Assembly: GCA_005406025.1 (NCBI GenBank)
Contig: BGZK01000007.1
Span: 372,001-436,000 of the forward strand
DNA: 64,000 nt
Direction of reading: 5' to 3'
DNA from: Eumeta japonica
Taxonomy: Eukaryota; Arthropoda; Insecta; Lepidoptera; Psychidae
The first letter of the stretch is position 1, and the number at the start of each line of letters is the position of its first letter. This document shows positions 47,481-59,700 of this stretch, in pieces. The translations under genes and the position numbers were made by a program. The notes under the pieces are model-generated. The model was not told where the DNA came from and made no database searches. It saw only the letters and a list, made by a program, of their open reading frames with translations.

Positions 47481-48860
47481 CTTATATATAAGAAAATCGA
47501 ACAGGGATTTTTGATTACAAAGCAAAACCCTGACTATATCGATTACTATAAAAGTGTCGCCGCCATTTTAAATATATATTTCTGTGATATATACAAGAAA
47601 TGAAAGGTTTACTTGGAATACAGAATAAGTTAACGCAATATTCTGTATTATTATCGAATAATACAATAAAATATGGTTTAAATTAAAATATGGGTTAAGT
47701 TTGTAGCTTAAAATAAATATGGAATGGCGGCCATTTAAAGGTTTTATAAATCAAACCGCTTATTTGATTTGGCTAAACAATTACATAATTTCATTAAGAA
47801 GGGCACAAAACGTATTAATATCGACATTGTAAGACAAGTGTTAACTCTGCAAAATATGAATACGTAAGTTAAATATTAGGAATTATATTCATTAATTGTT
47901 ACATCCTTTGAGTAAACCTGTCCCTTAAGTTTTTCTTTTCCTTGTCAAGTCTTCTTTGCGGCAATAACTGTTATTTTAATATTAAATTGCATAGAGCGTA
48001 TAGTTTAAGATCAATCGGTCTCTAGTTAACTTCAGGGACAAAGGATAATGCGATAGAAGGAAAATTATACATTTATCCATTACAGACGTATTAGTACTCA
48101 ATGTCGAGTTAAATGTGACGAGAAGAGGAAAATTGAATTGATTAAGCGTAACTTACTGAGGACTATTTAGAGAAGTACTATTGTTGAATATTCATTAAAA
48201 TTGGTGATATTGTACGTCCGAATATATGCGAATGATATTACATGCGAAATTAGGATTAGACTAGGAATCCCTTAGAACAGTAACATTCATGATACCTACT
48301 TGGCTGATATCAAAATTACGCGAGTCCCGTGTTTACATTACTCACGCTGGCTGAAGTCGTAGAAAATCGAAGAATGTCTAAAGGAGAATAGCTATTTTAC
48401 TGCGGTCACGGGCCTATTCAATTTTCATAATGTCTATCTCGAAAATCATAAATAATTTGTACAATGTAAATAATTTAGTTTTATAATTAATAAGTAACTA
48501 ATAAAAAAATTCTAAGTATTATGATTTTCGTGTTATACTTGTTACTCTCTTCAAAACTCCAAATTATAAAGTTTTGATACAGGTATAATAATATAACGTA
48601 AATTAATTGAATTCTTGTCTACTGTAAACTGAAATATTAATTAATTACACCTCAAAATGTTAAAAACTTGCCAAAATAACTATGACTTGCAGCTGACGTG
48701 AACTAATTTGGTTTTTAGTCGAACATTACCAATTTTATATCGAGCAGTCTCCTTTTCGTTCAAAATATGGTTAATTAATTATTACTGTACGGTTTTGAAT
48801 AGTGCCCTTGGCTAAAGACGCCTATTTATTTCTTTCGTCTCTGCCGTGTTCCACTGTCAT
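46433..48860. other. noncoding stretch with a (TA)n tract
   Basis: No exon recognised. A moderately GC-rich patch lies at 46490-46640. The (TA)n tract is listed separately; peptides made of repeating Tyr-Ile come from it and are not genes. Confidence 0.45.
47390..47492. repeat. (TA)n microsatellite
   Basis: About 70 bases of pure TA bounded on both sides by TATATATACCTCTTATATATA, so the edge motif is duplicated directly. This suggests slippage or a duplication that included the flank. Confidence 0.95.
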
Positions 48861-48874
48861 TTATTTACGGCTTC

Positions 48875-48997
48875 ACGAAATATAAAACGGTCGGAAATCT
48901 TACATTGATCAGGTTCGACCGACCGACAATACTTACGCAGAGCGGGAAGCAAACAAGATGTCTCTTATCCTGGAAAATCTTGAGTCACATGTTCACG
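48875..48997 (+). CDS. candidate first exon of an unidentified gene (TATA, start codon, splice donor)
   Basis: AAATATAAAACGG at about 48878 is a TATA box, with GATCAGGTTCG (initiator-like TCAG) about 30 bases downstream. After about 45 bases of leader, AAACAAG precedes ATG at 48958-48960, a good insect start context. The frame reads MSLILENLESHVH and stops at a splice donor CACG|GTGAGTTG, with the exon ending at 48997 (13 codons plus one base). I do not recognise the peptide. No matching second exon was found before the minus-strand phosphatase gene, so any further exons would be in or beyond it. Chance assembly of promoter and donor words is the alternative. Confidence 0.35.
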
Positions 48998-49012
48998 GTG
49001 AGTTGATAAATT

Positions 49013-49222
49013 ATTCATGTAATTGGTATTTCGTCTGTATTTAATATAAAACCTAGGAAGTGCAAAATCATTTACTTTTGGAATTCCCGAGTGAGAGCAT
49101 GCTGCTTAGTTACCGTCGAACTAACGAAGGTAACTAAATAGCACCATTCCATGCTATCAATACGGATTACAATTTAAAAAATCGTTACCTTTATCTTATA
49201 CTATATATATATATATATAGTA

Positions 49223-49289
<67 letters not shown>

Positions 49290-49358
49290 ATAAAGGTAAC
49301 GATTTTGTACCTTCTAGGTTTTATATTAAATACAGACGAAATACCAATTCCATGTATA
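49013..49358. repeat. inverted repeat enclosing (TA)n and a small hairpin insertion
   Basis: The right arm (about 49284-49356) is continuous: AAGATAAAGGTAACGATTTT, then TTCTAGGTTTTATATTAAAT and ACAGACGAAATACCAATT. The left arm carries the same sequence inverted in two pieces (49015-49066 and about 49178-49200). They are split by about 110 bases that themselves fold (TTAGTTACC/GGTAACTAA and AGCATG/CATGCT). The centre is about 85 bases of TA repeat. Confidence 0.8.
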
Positions 49359-49499
49359 TGTATACATATTACTGACTGACTCATCACGAGATCTCCGAAA
49401 TTGTAAGTCCGGTTGACTTGGAACTTTAACATAGTTACTCTTTTCGGGACGTGACGCTCACTAAGAACGGATTTTACCCAAATCCTTTCCAAAAAAAAT

Positions 49500-49560
49500 A
49501 TTTTTCATTATTTTATGTCCACGCGGGCGGAGCCGCGTACAAAAGCTGGTATCTTATCGA
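49500..49560. mobile_element. short repeat tail (ACGCGGGCGGAGCCGCG)
   Basis: GTCCACGCGGGCGGAGCCGC followed by GTACAAAAGCTGGTAT is the end sequence of very common lepidopteran dispersed elements. Only the tail is evident; a similar tail (CCACCCGTGGGC, in reverse) lies near 56080. Confidence 0.5.
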
Positions 49561-49589
49561 TCGCTGTACATTTACTCATTAAACTAAAC

Positions 49590-49995
49590 GCTCCGTCTCC
49601 AGGCCGGCCGCCGGTAAAAGCCGTCGGCACAAAGGCGGGCGCGGGCGAGCGGCCGGCGCGCGGATAACTCGCAAACAATTACTCTACCGGGCCGGCGACA
49701 AAGGCCGGGGCGGAGAAATAGTGGGCGCGCCGCCCGCCCCCGGACGTGCACATTCACTCGTGAAAGGGCCCAAATTGATTATGTGAAGCGGAAAGCGTTT
49801 TATTTATTGCCCCTTTTTCGATATACATTCGGCGTGCGGCGAAACGCCACCTCCGCGACAGGCGGCGCCGCGGCGCAGGTGAGCCCGCCGCCTCATCTCT
49901 CCGAGGCCCGTCCGGGCCGCCGCGATATAATATTAAAAGCGGCCCCGAAGCGGCCTCGCGACTATTTCGCGCTTTCGCTAACCGAACGCGAACGC
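49590..49995. other. strong GC-rich island
   Basis: The most GC- and CpG-rich part of the window (CGGGCGCGGGCGAGCGGCCG, TGGGCGCGCCGCCCGCCC). The open frame at 49783-49998 has no recognised domain and low-complexity Arg/Pro/Ala content. It sits between the candidate first exon at 48.96 kb and the 3' end of the phosphatase gene. A regulatory role is inference. Confidence 0.45.
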
Positions 49996-50386
49996 TAGTA
50001 AATGTATTGCGAATTACTATTTCGCATAAATAACGTACAATGTTGCTAGAGCGTTTTTATTTTATTTTCACAAAATATACGTCGCCATTTTCACATTACT
50101 AGGTATAAATATAGACGGCTTATTAGAAAAAAGTTATCACAATAGAAGTAGTCACACTCATTTTTCTCACTCACATTTTTTATTTTATAAAATACATACA
50201 AGAATTCTGTGTTTTACTTTTGCACATTTAAATATAGTCATTTATTACGTTAGTACCATAAATTATTTAAAAAAAAAACCTAAATTAAGACTATGAATTA
50301 TTATGTAATTAATAGTTACAAGCGAAAATTGAATTACACTGTCCGTTACAACGATTCGTTAAAGAAAAACATTAAATAACGTGTTT

Positions 50387-50392
50387 TTTATT
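50387..50392 (-). terminator. possible polyadenylation signal of the phosphatase gene
   Basis: AATAAA on the minus strand about 170 bases after the stop codon of the phosphatase gene. Other AATAAA words lie farther downstream. Confidence 0.4.
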
Positions 50393-50562
50393 GAACAACA
50401 AACATTCCTTTAAAAAAAAATGTATGTGCATATCACAGAAAAAGTTAAGTTCCAATTGCCTACATATTTGAGATATTAAAAGAAAATTGAATTGTGTTTA
50501 ACATTGATATACATAAGCAATCAACTAAGCAATTAAATCTAGGCTACACTCTATCACTAGAA

Positions 50563-50731
50563 TTATTTCCCGGCCGCTTTGCTCAGCTGAGGCACCAGGT
50601 CGCCCAGGCTGTCGGCGCAGAAGTCGGGCAGGAGCTCCTCGTGCTTCATCATCGTCGCCCTGTCGTTGCTCGTCAACACTAGGAGGGTCTTGAAACCGAC
50701 CGCTTTACCCAGACCGATGTCTTGTTCGATC
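50563..50731 (-). CDS. phosphatase exon E (motif IV, C-terminus)
   Basis: Acceptor GTTGATAG; the first base completes the split Met. It reads IEQDIGLGKAVGFKTLLVLT, then SNDRATMMKHEELLPDF and ends LSKAAGK with TAA at 50565-50563. 'GDM-IEQDIGLGKAVGF' is HAD motif IV, with the metal-binding Asp in the previous exon and here. Confidence 0.92.
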
Positions 50732-53700
50732 CTATCAACACGAAATTTGGTTATAAAATGTGCATATATTGCGTATATGTATATGGCTATCTCGGAAACT
50801 ATCCTGACAGTTTTAAGGGTTTTTCGTACTATGTAGGCGTTGTCCACATTATAGGTGGCATTTATTTCTACGCGTGACCTTATTTAACGCCATCTTGTAG
50901 CATTCTGAAGTACTTCTAATATTTCTGTCATTGGATCTTAACGACAAACAACACTGCACGATATAAATTATAGTATACGAAGGTGACGATCATGTAAATA
51001 TACATAATTGTTGGAAATGAACATAAGGAAGTTATCATATTCCCGCAACATTCTAGAGTCGTCGAGCAATGTAACATTGTTAGCATCAAACAAATGTCCG
51101 ATTATAAAATTTCTTGCTAATCTCATCGTTTCATTTCAACTCACTCAAAATGACTCTTCCAATTGTTGCTCGAACGTCTTCCTGGTTTTTTCTTTTCTGA
51201 TCTTAATTTCCTACTTCTTATTTTCTCATAAATTTTATTAGTAATGTGTCTCATCTTTTGAAACATGTCCGCGATATTGAACAGAAAAAGCTCATACTAC
51301 GCAATTGCAATTAAATTAATTTTATACACGAAAATTAGTATTTTTTGTGTTTAAAAATCGAAATAGTGATAATGGTCCCTGATGCATAAGTAGAGTCACA
51401 CTGAGCCAACCATTATATATCTACAGCTACTATTTAGGCTAATATATAATACATAAGGGAAGATTAAACCTCTTAGTAAAATGACTTTAACAAATCAGCG
51501 TTCTCGAACGTTCCTGCATAGGACCTTATTAATTTCAATTGTTTATTCGAAGTTTCAACACTCGGAGCACACAACATTTTTTCATCACCGTCACTTCTTA
51601 CGAAGTCACTTCCATACGAAGCGAGAGGGTTACACATTCGAAAATCAATTAATAGCTCAACAACTCTTAAAATCATGGGCGGAATCTCTGGGTGTCTGAA
51701 GTAGTAACACGACATCGTAACGACCTAATGAGTATTTGTAATAATGCAGTAAAATTGTCCTATTGTTTCGTCACTTCCACGCTCAGGTCGCGTGGTATCG
51801 TAAAAAGCTGGCAGGTGTCCCGATAAGGGAAAAATGATTAACTTTTCCGTTATCACGCGTCGTCCCACCGCGTGTTTAGTGCCCGACGCGAAAGCACACT
51901 CGTGGCGATAATGTCTGAATGTAGCACACGCGTAATTAATAATTATGTGGGTATGTGTATGTTAAGAGAATAGATCGATATATCACTACATCGTTTTAGA
52001 ATGAAATATGAATAGCTTTAGACGAATTTCGTTTTATGATCTCATTTCTGTCCGATGTAGTTCTTTCAGAGATCCGAGTTCTTTGACCCGCCCGAAAATT
52101 GAATCGACATACTCAAAATAATTGATCTTTACATTTATTATCCTTGGATCAGAACACTAAGCTGTTTGTTCATATTTATAAATAAATACAATTTCAGACA
52201 GACTAGATCTAATTGTTGTTTTATTTTTAGAGTTATATATATATATGTTGTTTTTTTGGTATTATAAATATAGTTTTTTCAAAACCCTAAATGTAAGCAT
52301 GTGACAGTAAAATCTTATCCATTCCCAGAAATAATAAAATGACTTCTTGGCACATCAGTGTGAAAGTTATTCTATCTAACCATAAACAATGAAAGAATAA
52401 AAAAATAAAAATGTAAGTGCGATAAGGTAACATGTTCGTAAAGTTATGAGCTTCATTAACGGCCGTCCAAAAACATATAATAGAAAACTTATTGGGTTAA
52501 AATACTGCGATTAGCAATGCTTTTTCTAAACAAATATGATACAAAATTAAAAAAAAATATTTTTGAACACATCTTGTCTTGAAATGAAAATGAATTTTTG
52601 ACTTACACTTTCTCAGCTACATTTACGATGAAAGTAAAATATATTCATCAGTATATGAGTATGAGAAAATTGCAGCGCAGTACGCGGTTCAAATATGCAT
52701 TTATCGAGTAACTTCACTCGTAAGGAACCTAGACTGCGAATATATTGAGATAATTCACCATTTATATTCCAATAAAGGGTGATCGTTGGCGTTATCCGCA
52801 TTCGAAGGCCAATGCTAAAGACAGTATATAGTTCTTGATTTTGTCCAATAAACGTTAAATTAATTATAATACTACATAGCTAAATAAAAAATCGTATAAA
52901 CTATAAAAAAACGTAAAAAATACTAAGGTAAACTTTTGTATTCAGGTATTACCCCAGTTTTATTCATTTTAAGGTATTGCCGGCATTAATTTTTGCCATG
53001 CAAGTTTTTCTTTTAGCCGTCCAATCGTTTTCTTAGCCATCCATCAACTTGATTAATTAAAATTTCCACTAAAATGTTAGAGTTTTATCGATTACGATGC
53101 ATTTTTTGTGGCATTATTCATTAGATTACTTTATGTTCTCAAGTAAAATGATACATGATTGATTTCGAAACTGCTAACAGTTTCCGACCACTCAAATATC
53201 AGTTCATTCTTCTACCATAACAGTTACTTTTAAACATTGTGAAATGTAGAAACTTGTAAATTGCGATAGTAGCACATGAGTACTATCTCATTTTTATTTA
53301 ACTATTAGCATTTTAATAATTGCGGATGAAAATTTTGAAGAAACGTAAGAAATTCTACTTTTGTTTTATGTATTGCATTTTCTTAGATGTTATTAAAATA
53401 ATATTGTGAAAATTCTCTTAAATATTTCTAAAATTATATTATTTGGTCTAACTTAGAATAACTAAATAAGTTGAACTCACGTAAACTTCAAAATAAAAAG
53501 ACTATAACGATCATGAAAGACCCGATTTTATCGCTACCTTTTTTTAATTTAATCAATTAGTTGAGCTGTGCAATTATCAATGTATTTATAGCAGTGAGTG
53601 CTTTTTATATTACAAAAATGTGAGTTCTGTTTTCTGAGTGCAGCAAGAGTTTTTTTCATTATTTTCTTCCCAAACTACGTGTTCCCAAAACTGATCCACG

Positions 53701-56700
53701 TAGAAAATTATCGAACGACGTCGACCTATGGTAAAACAATGCGGTGATTCAATAGCGAAACACGTGTCGGTAAAACGAATCACCGTCGTACGATACGAGC
53801 AAACTCACATGTCGCCGATGAAAAGCACCCGGGCGGGGTCTGCGACGGCCGCCCGCCTCATCGCGAACTGCCCGAACATTCTGCCCGGCTTGCCCAGAAG
53901 AACCGGCTCCCTCTTCGCCTCCTCCGACGCTATGTCGCCGAAACAGCCCACCCCTGTAAAGAAGTTCAACTCGATACCGAAACAAAGGCGCCATCTTTAC
54001 GTGTTCGCCGCAGTTAAGCCGAGAACAATTGATGGGATTCTCGTAGCGATGATAAGTTTGCAATGTGGAATAATAAAATACAGTAAATATGGGTTTTGAT
54101 TGTTTTAAACTCTGGCTATGATTATTTATATGTCGCATTAGACTTTCGCGGGCATCAAGCTTTTGGGTAATAAAATGCAGACCTATTTTATTATTTATTA
54201 TGAATTGGGAACGCATTTTTTTATAGGAAGTGGGATATTATTATTATAGATTATTTTGTTGGAGATGTTTGACAATATCGTTGTATGTTATTATTTAAGT
54301 AAATGAGTTTAGTAAAAAAAAAAACACGTGTGGTACTCGGGGATTGCCGCGGTAAAGCTATTGCATAGTATTTTTTATCAACTTATGCAATTATAATTAT
54401 TTATTTACTTTATTTATGCAGTATTTTTTTTGAGGAGGTGCCCTAACGCCGAAACTCTAAGCAGGCATGAGTTACCAGATTGCGGGGCAAAGAGGGGGAT
54501 TACGCATGCGCAGTAATGCCGATACAACCAATGCCACCTAGAGGCGAGTTGCTGAACTAAAGAGACAAGCGTGATATTTCAAAAAAGTCATTAAAATTCT
54601 GCTATTCATCGATAGATGGCAAAAGTAAAAAGTATCACCGCTGTGCCGGTCGGAGTGGGGGGTGTTAGGTTATTTTCGTTACGGAATTTCTGGATTCGGT
54701 CTCAACGCTCAAGGCCCGCGATATAAGCTATGCGATAGCTTAAAAAAATAATAATAACTATTCAATTAGTAATAAAGCAAAACCATCGACATGTCATTAA
54801 ATTTTCTCTAAAAATGTTTTGGAAATTGGCAGTTTTGATGTGAAAAGAAACAATTTATAAACCAAGACAGATTTTCCTTTTGAATATCAGTATAATCCTT
54901 ATTGGCAGTTATTGACCCCCGACGCAAACAGAGAGATGTTATATGTTTGACGTGTATATTTGTGTACCAGACATCTAGATGTCTGTCTGTGGCTCCCAAA
55001 GGACTGAATCGATTTTCTCTTAGTATTTTTTGTTAGAAAGATAACTTGATCGAGAGTTTTCTTAGCTATGAGTAAAGAAAATCTGTATGGCCGTCTGAAA
55101 ATTATTCGTCTTTTCTAGTTTATGAATAAATGTAAGTATATTTCACAGGTCTGATCGAGTCGAAATTAAGTATCGTGATATTTCAATGACATTGGGATTT
55201 AGTCATTTGAAGTAATGCTGCGGCATCACCTAGAATTTGCAGGAGGCCTAACACCAACTTATCATTTTTCTATAGGATTTGTAAGGGGCAAAAGAGCACT
55301 AGGGCCATAGAAAAGTAGATGGTCACCGACGTCCAATACTATTGACACCTGCAACCCAAGAATAATCGTTTATGCGTTGCCTGCCTTTTAAATAAGAATA
55401 CGTCCTTTTCTTGAAGACATTCTTGTCAATTTTTGTTGATAATAGCGCGGGTGATAAATCATTACATGATTCCACTGTACGTAGCAGAAAACTGTATAAA
55501 GCATACGGTAATAGAACACCAGCCATCAAAGTGATGCTGATGGTATTTCTGGCAAAGGGAACCATAACGGAAATCAGTCGCAGGCATGAGGTTGAATAGC
55601 TCTTCAGAGCACTTCTCGTATGGGTGACAGAGCATGTACAGAGATGCCACATCTCTTCGCAGGGCTAACGTGTCGAGTTGACCGGATACTATAGGGTCGC
55701 CGACGATTCTAGGTACTCTACGTTGGATGCGGTCTAGAAGCAAAAGTTGATATTGGGGTGTCCGGTCCCGAGGCGATAGAAGTACTCTAGATTAGGTCGA
55801 ACTTGTGCCTCACAAAATAGAAGGCGATGAACTGGTCCGGCGTACTGTTACAAGTTTTTTTTAATATCCCGAGCTTTTTTGAAGCTAGTTTCACTTTGCC
55901 CTCTAGATAATCGAAACTGAACGCTGCTCGATATGGAGACACCAAGAATCCCGATACTCGGTGTGGCAATGATGGGAGTGCTTCATCAGACAGGAGAGAG
56001 GACAAGGGCAGAGGCAGTACGTTTGCGCTCATTGGAATGGATTATATATAAACGAACTAGCTTCTGTCCGGGACTCCACCCGTGGGCAAAGAACGAATTC
56101 CTTTACTTTATCTATCGACCGATCACGCTCTCAGTCACGAGCCTGATCGTAGTGTCGTAGATACAGATTCTGGTTCCTCAATGTTCGGGCCCTGAGCGTA
56201 ATAAGGCACGATAGTGTACGGTACGGGGAACAAACTATGAACATGGGAGGTGATTTAAAGGATTCGAGTTGTACTTGTGCTGTAGATTTTACTTTTTGTC
56301 AATGGTCAATGAGGAGTACGTTATAGGTTTGATTATATTTGCGAGACTAAAAATATATGGGGAAAATGGTCGTATTTTTTGATTGCGTTTATTTAGAAAA
56401 TTGGATTTTTACAAGCGTCAAGGAATCTTAGTCTTAAGCATTTTATATTAATTTCAACTTGATAACTCCATGCGTTCATGTGAAAAATAATATTAACAGA
56501 CAGACGGATAACCAAGTGGATCTCCTTTTTTTTGCTTTTGTGGTACTGAACCCTAAAATGAAAATGCATCGTAAATGTTGTTTTTCTTAGCAGTAATCAG
56601 TGATATTGTGTAATAATGTTAGCTCGAAACGAGGCGAAGTCGTTAAAACATCTCCGCTCTCACCCAAACTCAGGCCGTTCTTCATGGGCACGCGCCTGTC

Positions 56701-59700
56701 TGATGCTCCGTTTATGAAAAGCACTTCCGGCCTCTTCAAATAAGTTATAGCTTTGTACAACTTGGGCAGATTTATTTTGAAATCGCTGTCGAACACTACA
56801 GCTCCTACGTCCAGGTCATCCTCTAAATATTCAACGAAGTCTTGATAGTACTCTTGACCTACGTCCGGCTGAAAATAATCTCATATTGAAATGTGGCTTA
56901 ATAAATATATTATCTGTTGTGATTTTCCAATTTTTTCAATCTCAATCTCTTATTATACAACATATTATATAGAACACATTCCATACAAATGATTTACGTG
57001 ATATGAAAAATAAATAATGGAATAAAAAAAATAAATCAAACGATATTAATGTAATAAGTCAAACGAGAGTACAGATATGATTTCTGATGAGCGCCCCTAC
57101 AGGGTGCAGTCTAATTACGTTATTATATTGTTTTATTGTAACAGCATTATAGTATTATTTCGAACACCCTAACGAGTAAAACAACCATCGTTATTAACTT
57201 TCAATGTAAAAAACTACAGATTTTGGAGTTCTACGTAACTTTGTTGACTTTTCGCAATACTTTAAATTTTAACATGTAAACGTATTTAAGCATTACGCAA
57301 ATATGATAATAATTTTACTAAAGACATTTTATTTTTTTTTATTAGATGTTTAACTTATTTAATCGTTAATTACGTGTAATATTGATTAAGATGTACGAAA
57401 AATACCGGTTAGAAAAACGTTAGATCACAAGGAAATAATTAAATTACCCAATAACGTATAAAGATTGTAACAACACCACATATTTTATATTCCAAAACAA
57501 ACTATCTTTACATCTCCAATGTTATCTTAGATACACACGAGCGAAATTGGGTCTGTGAGGCCCTTCTTTTAATGTTCTCATGAGAGCCCTTAGCGAGCAA
57601 GGTCTGCGATTGATAGCGCCTTCAATTTGAGTACCTATTCATAATTCAAATGTACGAAGGACGGTAATATGAAGGGTTTGTGTTTGCTATAAGTTTTCTT
57701 TCTATATTTTAGGAATTTTAAGCTCACTAGCTCCCGTAGATTATAATTAAATGAAAATAGAAATTTCGCATTACTAAACAGGCAGAGTGGGTGTGTTGTG
57801 TACATCACAATATCTATTATTTTAAGTGAGCAATTCTTTTAGATATAGAAATTTATACATGCTTATATGTATAAATGCTTATGTGTATAATTTTATGCAT
57901 GCTTATCTCGAAAATGGTCCAAATAAATTTAAAAAAATACAGCATATCATGTTGTATGTGTTCACTTTAAATTGTAATAAATATTATAAACCAATGTGTA
58001 TATATACATAAATATTGTTCAATTTCTTTTCTTCAGAAAAATTGATGACATAATTGAAAGAGAATTGATTCAAACTGACTTCAAATATTAAATGCCTACC
58101 AAAAACCAAATTATCTTAATTTATCGTGTAAGAATCATATAACACTTACGCCGTACTTGCATTTGAAACCGTGAGATTCCAGAGTGCGAATAGTTTCTTG
58201 ACAAGTGACACAATAGATTTGTTTGTCAAAGTTAATTGACTTCAAGTACTCCGCTATCGCTATCGCTGGATGCGTAAGCTTTTCCTGTACAAAACAAACG
58301 AAAATTTATTGTAAAACAAGACACGCACACGCACACGAACAAGTACACACGGACACGCATACGGACACGGACATGGATACGCGCCCACACACGCACACAC
58401 GCAAACACACGTAAAATGTAAGATAGTTTAATTTCTATAAAAAAATAATGACAATAAAGAATTATAAATAAAATACGTCTTTGTTTTAATACAAGTAGTT
58501 ATACTAAAACCAAAACGTAATTTATTTATAAACAATACTTCTTACGCTTCTTATACTGAAACCTATGTCACAGATCTCGTGTAATAATCTTTTGATCGAT
58601 AATTGAAAGAAAGGACAATATGTAGAGTGCACTAAAAATCTCTAGAAAGAATAAAAGAAGATTACTATGAATGGTAAAAATGAACTTATTATTTCTCAAA
58701 ATATTCTCCATAAGCATAAATGCACTTTTCAATACAAATATACCAATTTTGACAACATTTATGCCACTTCTACCTGGTGATCTCGGACAAATGTTTTTCG
58801 TACTCTTCGACAGCTTCTTCTAGTGATAAAAATCGTTGACCGCGTAACTGGTTCTTAATTTTTGCGAACAAAAAAAGTCACAAGGCGCTAGGCCGGAATC
58901 GTATGCAGGATTGCTCATAACTTCCAAGTTTTTCTCATTCAAAAATTCATTAGTCTATTTGGCCGTGTAAGAACTGGCATTGTTGAGGTGCAAGACTATA
59001 CGACATTTAAGATTTTTGTTACGGAATTCGTCAATAACTTCCGGCAAACAAACAGTCGTTTATTGCCACGACAATTATCCAAAGGAACATTAGCCACGTG
59101 TCCAGTTTTATCAAAAAAAAAAGTAGTCATCTGCTTAGAGGTGCTTCGTTCACCGCGCCATTTGGTTTGGGGTCGTAGCGTTAATCCCTGTTTCGTCACC
59201 TGTTACTATGTCCCACACCAAATTTTATTCCCCTTCCTTGAATCTAGTAAGCATGGCATTGCACCAAGTGAAGCGGTATGCTTTTTGAAACTCAATCAAA
59301 TTGTGTGGGATCCACCGCGAGCTCAGATTTTTCATGGCCAAATGTTTGTGGTAGGATTGATTGTATTTATATGGTAGGTCACATGCTTGTCTGTTTCGAT
59401 CATACGGCGCACAGCACGATGTTTTTGTTGTTCACAGTAGTGGATGAGCGACCATCAGGAAATTCGTCACTGAGATTGACAGGATCGAGTTTGAACTTTG
59501 CAAACCAGTAATATTGTAAATAGTGGTCTTATATGGTGCTTCTTCGTCAGAAGCAGTTAAAATTCGAGCAAAGCTCTGCTAAGCTGTCAAATTACACTTA
59601 AAGTTGTAGAAAATCATACAACGAAAATTTTTACAACTTTGATCCATAGTGATGAAGACAGGCAATTTTTAAAATGACGCCAAAATGTAAAAACAAGTGA

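Noticed and set aside
47237..47603. Two open frames with long Tyr-Ile runs
   Set aside because: Both are produced by the (TA)n tract; no other coding signal.
49196..49492. 98-codon minus-strand frame with Tyr-Ile repeats
   Set aside because: Its tail is the (TA)n centre of an inverted repeat; the rest is unrecognised.
53728..54099. 123-codon plus-strand open frame
   Set aside because: It lies antisense to phosphatase exon D and owes its length to the GC-rich exon.
58223..58414. His/Thr-rich plus-strand open frame
   Set aside because: Half is antisense to phosphatase exon B and half is the CACACG microsatellite.
58988..59377. 129-codon plus-strand open frame
   Set aside because: It is the antisense shadow of the mariner transposase remnant.
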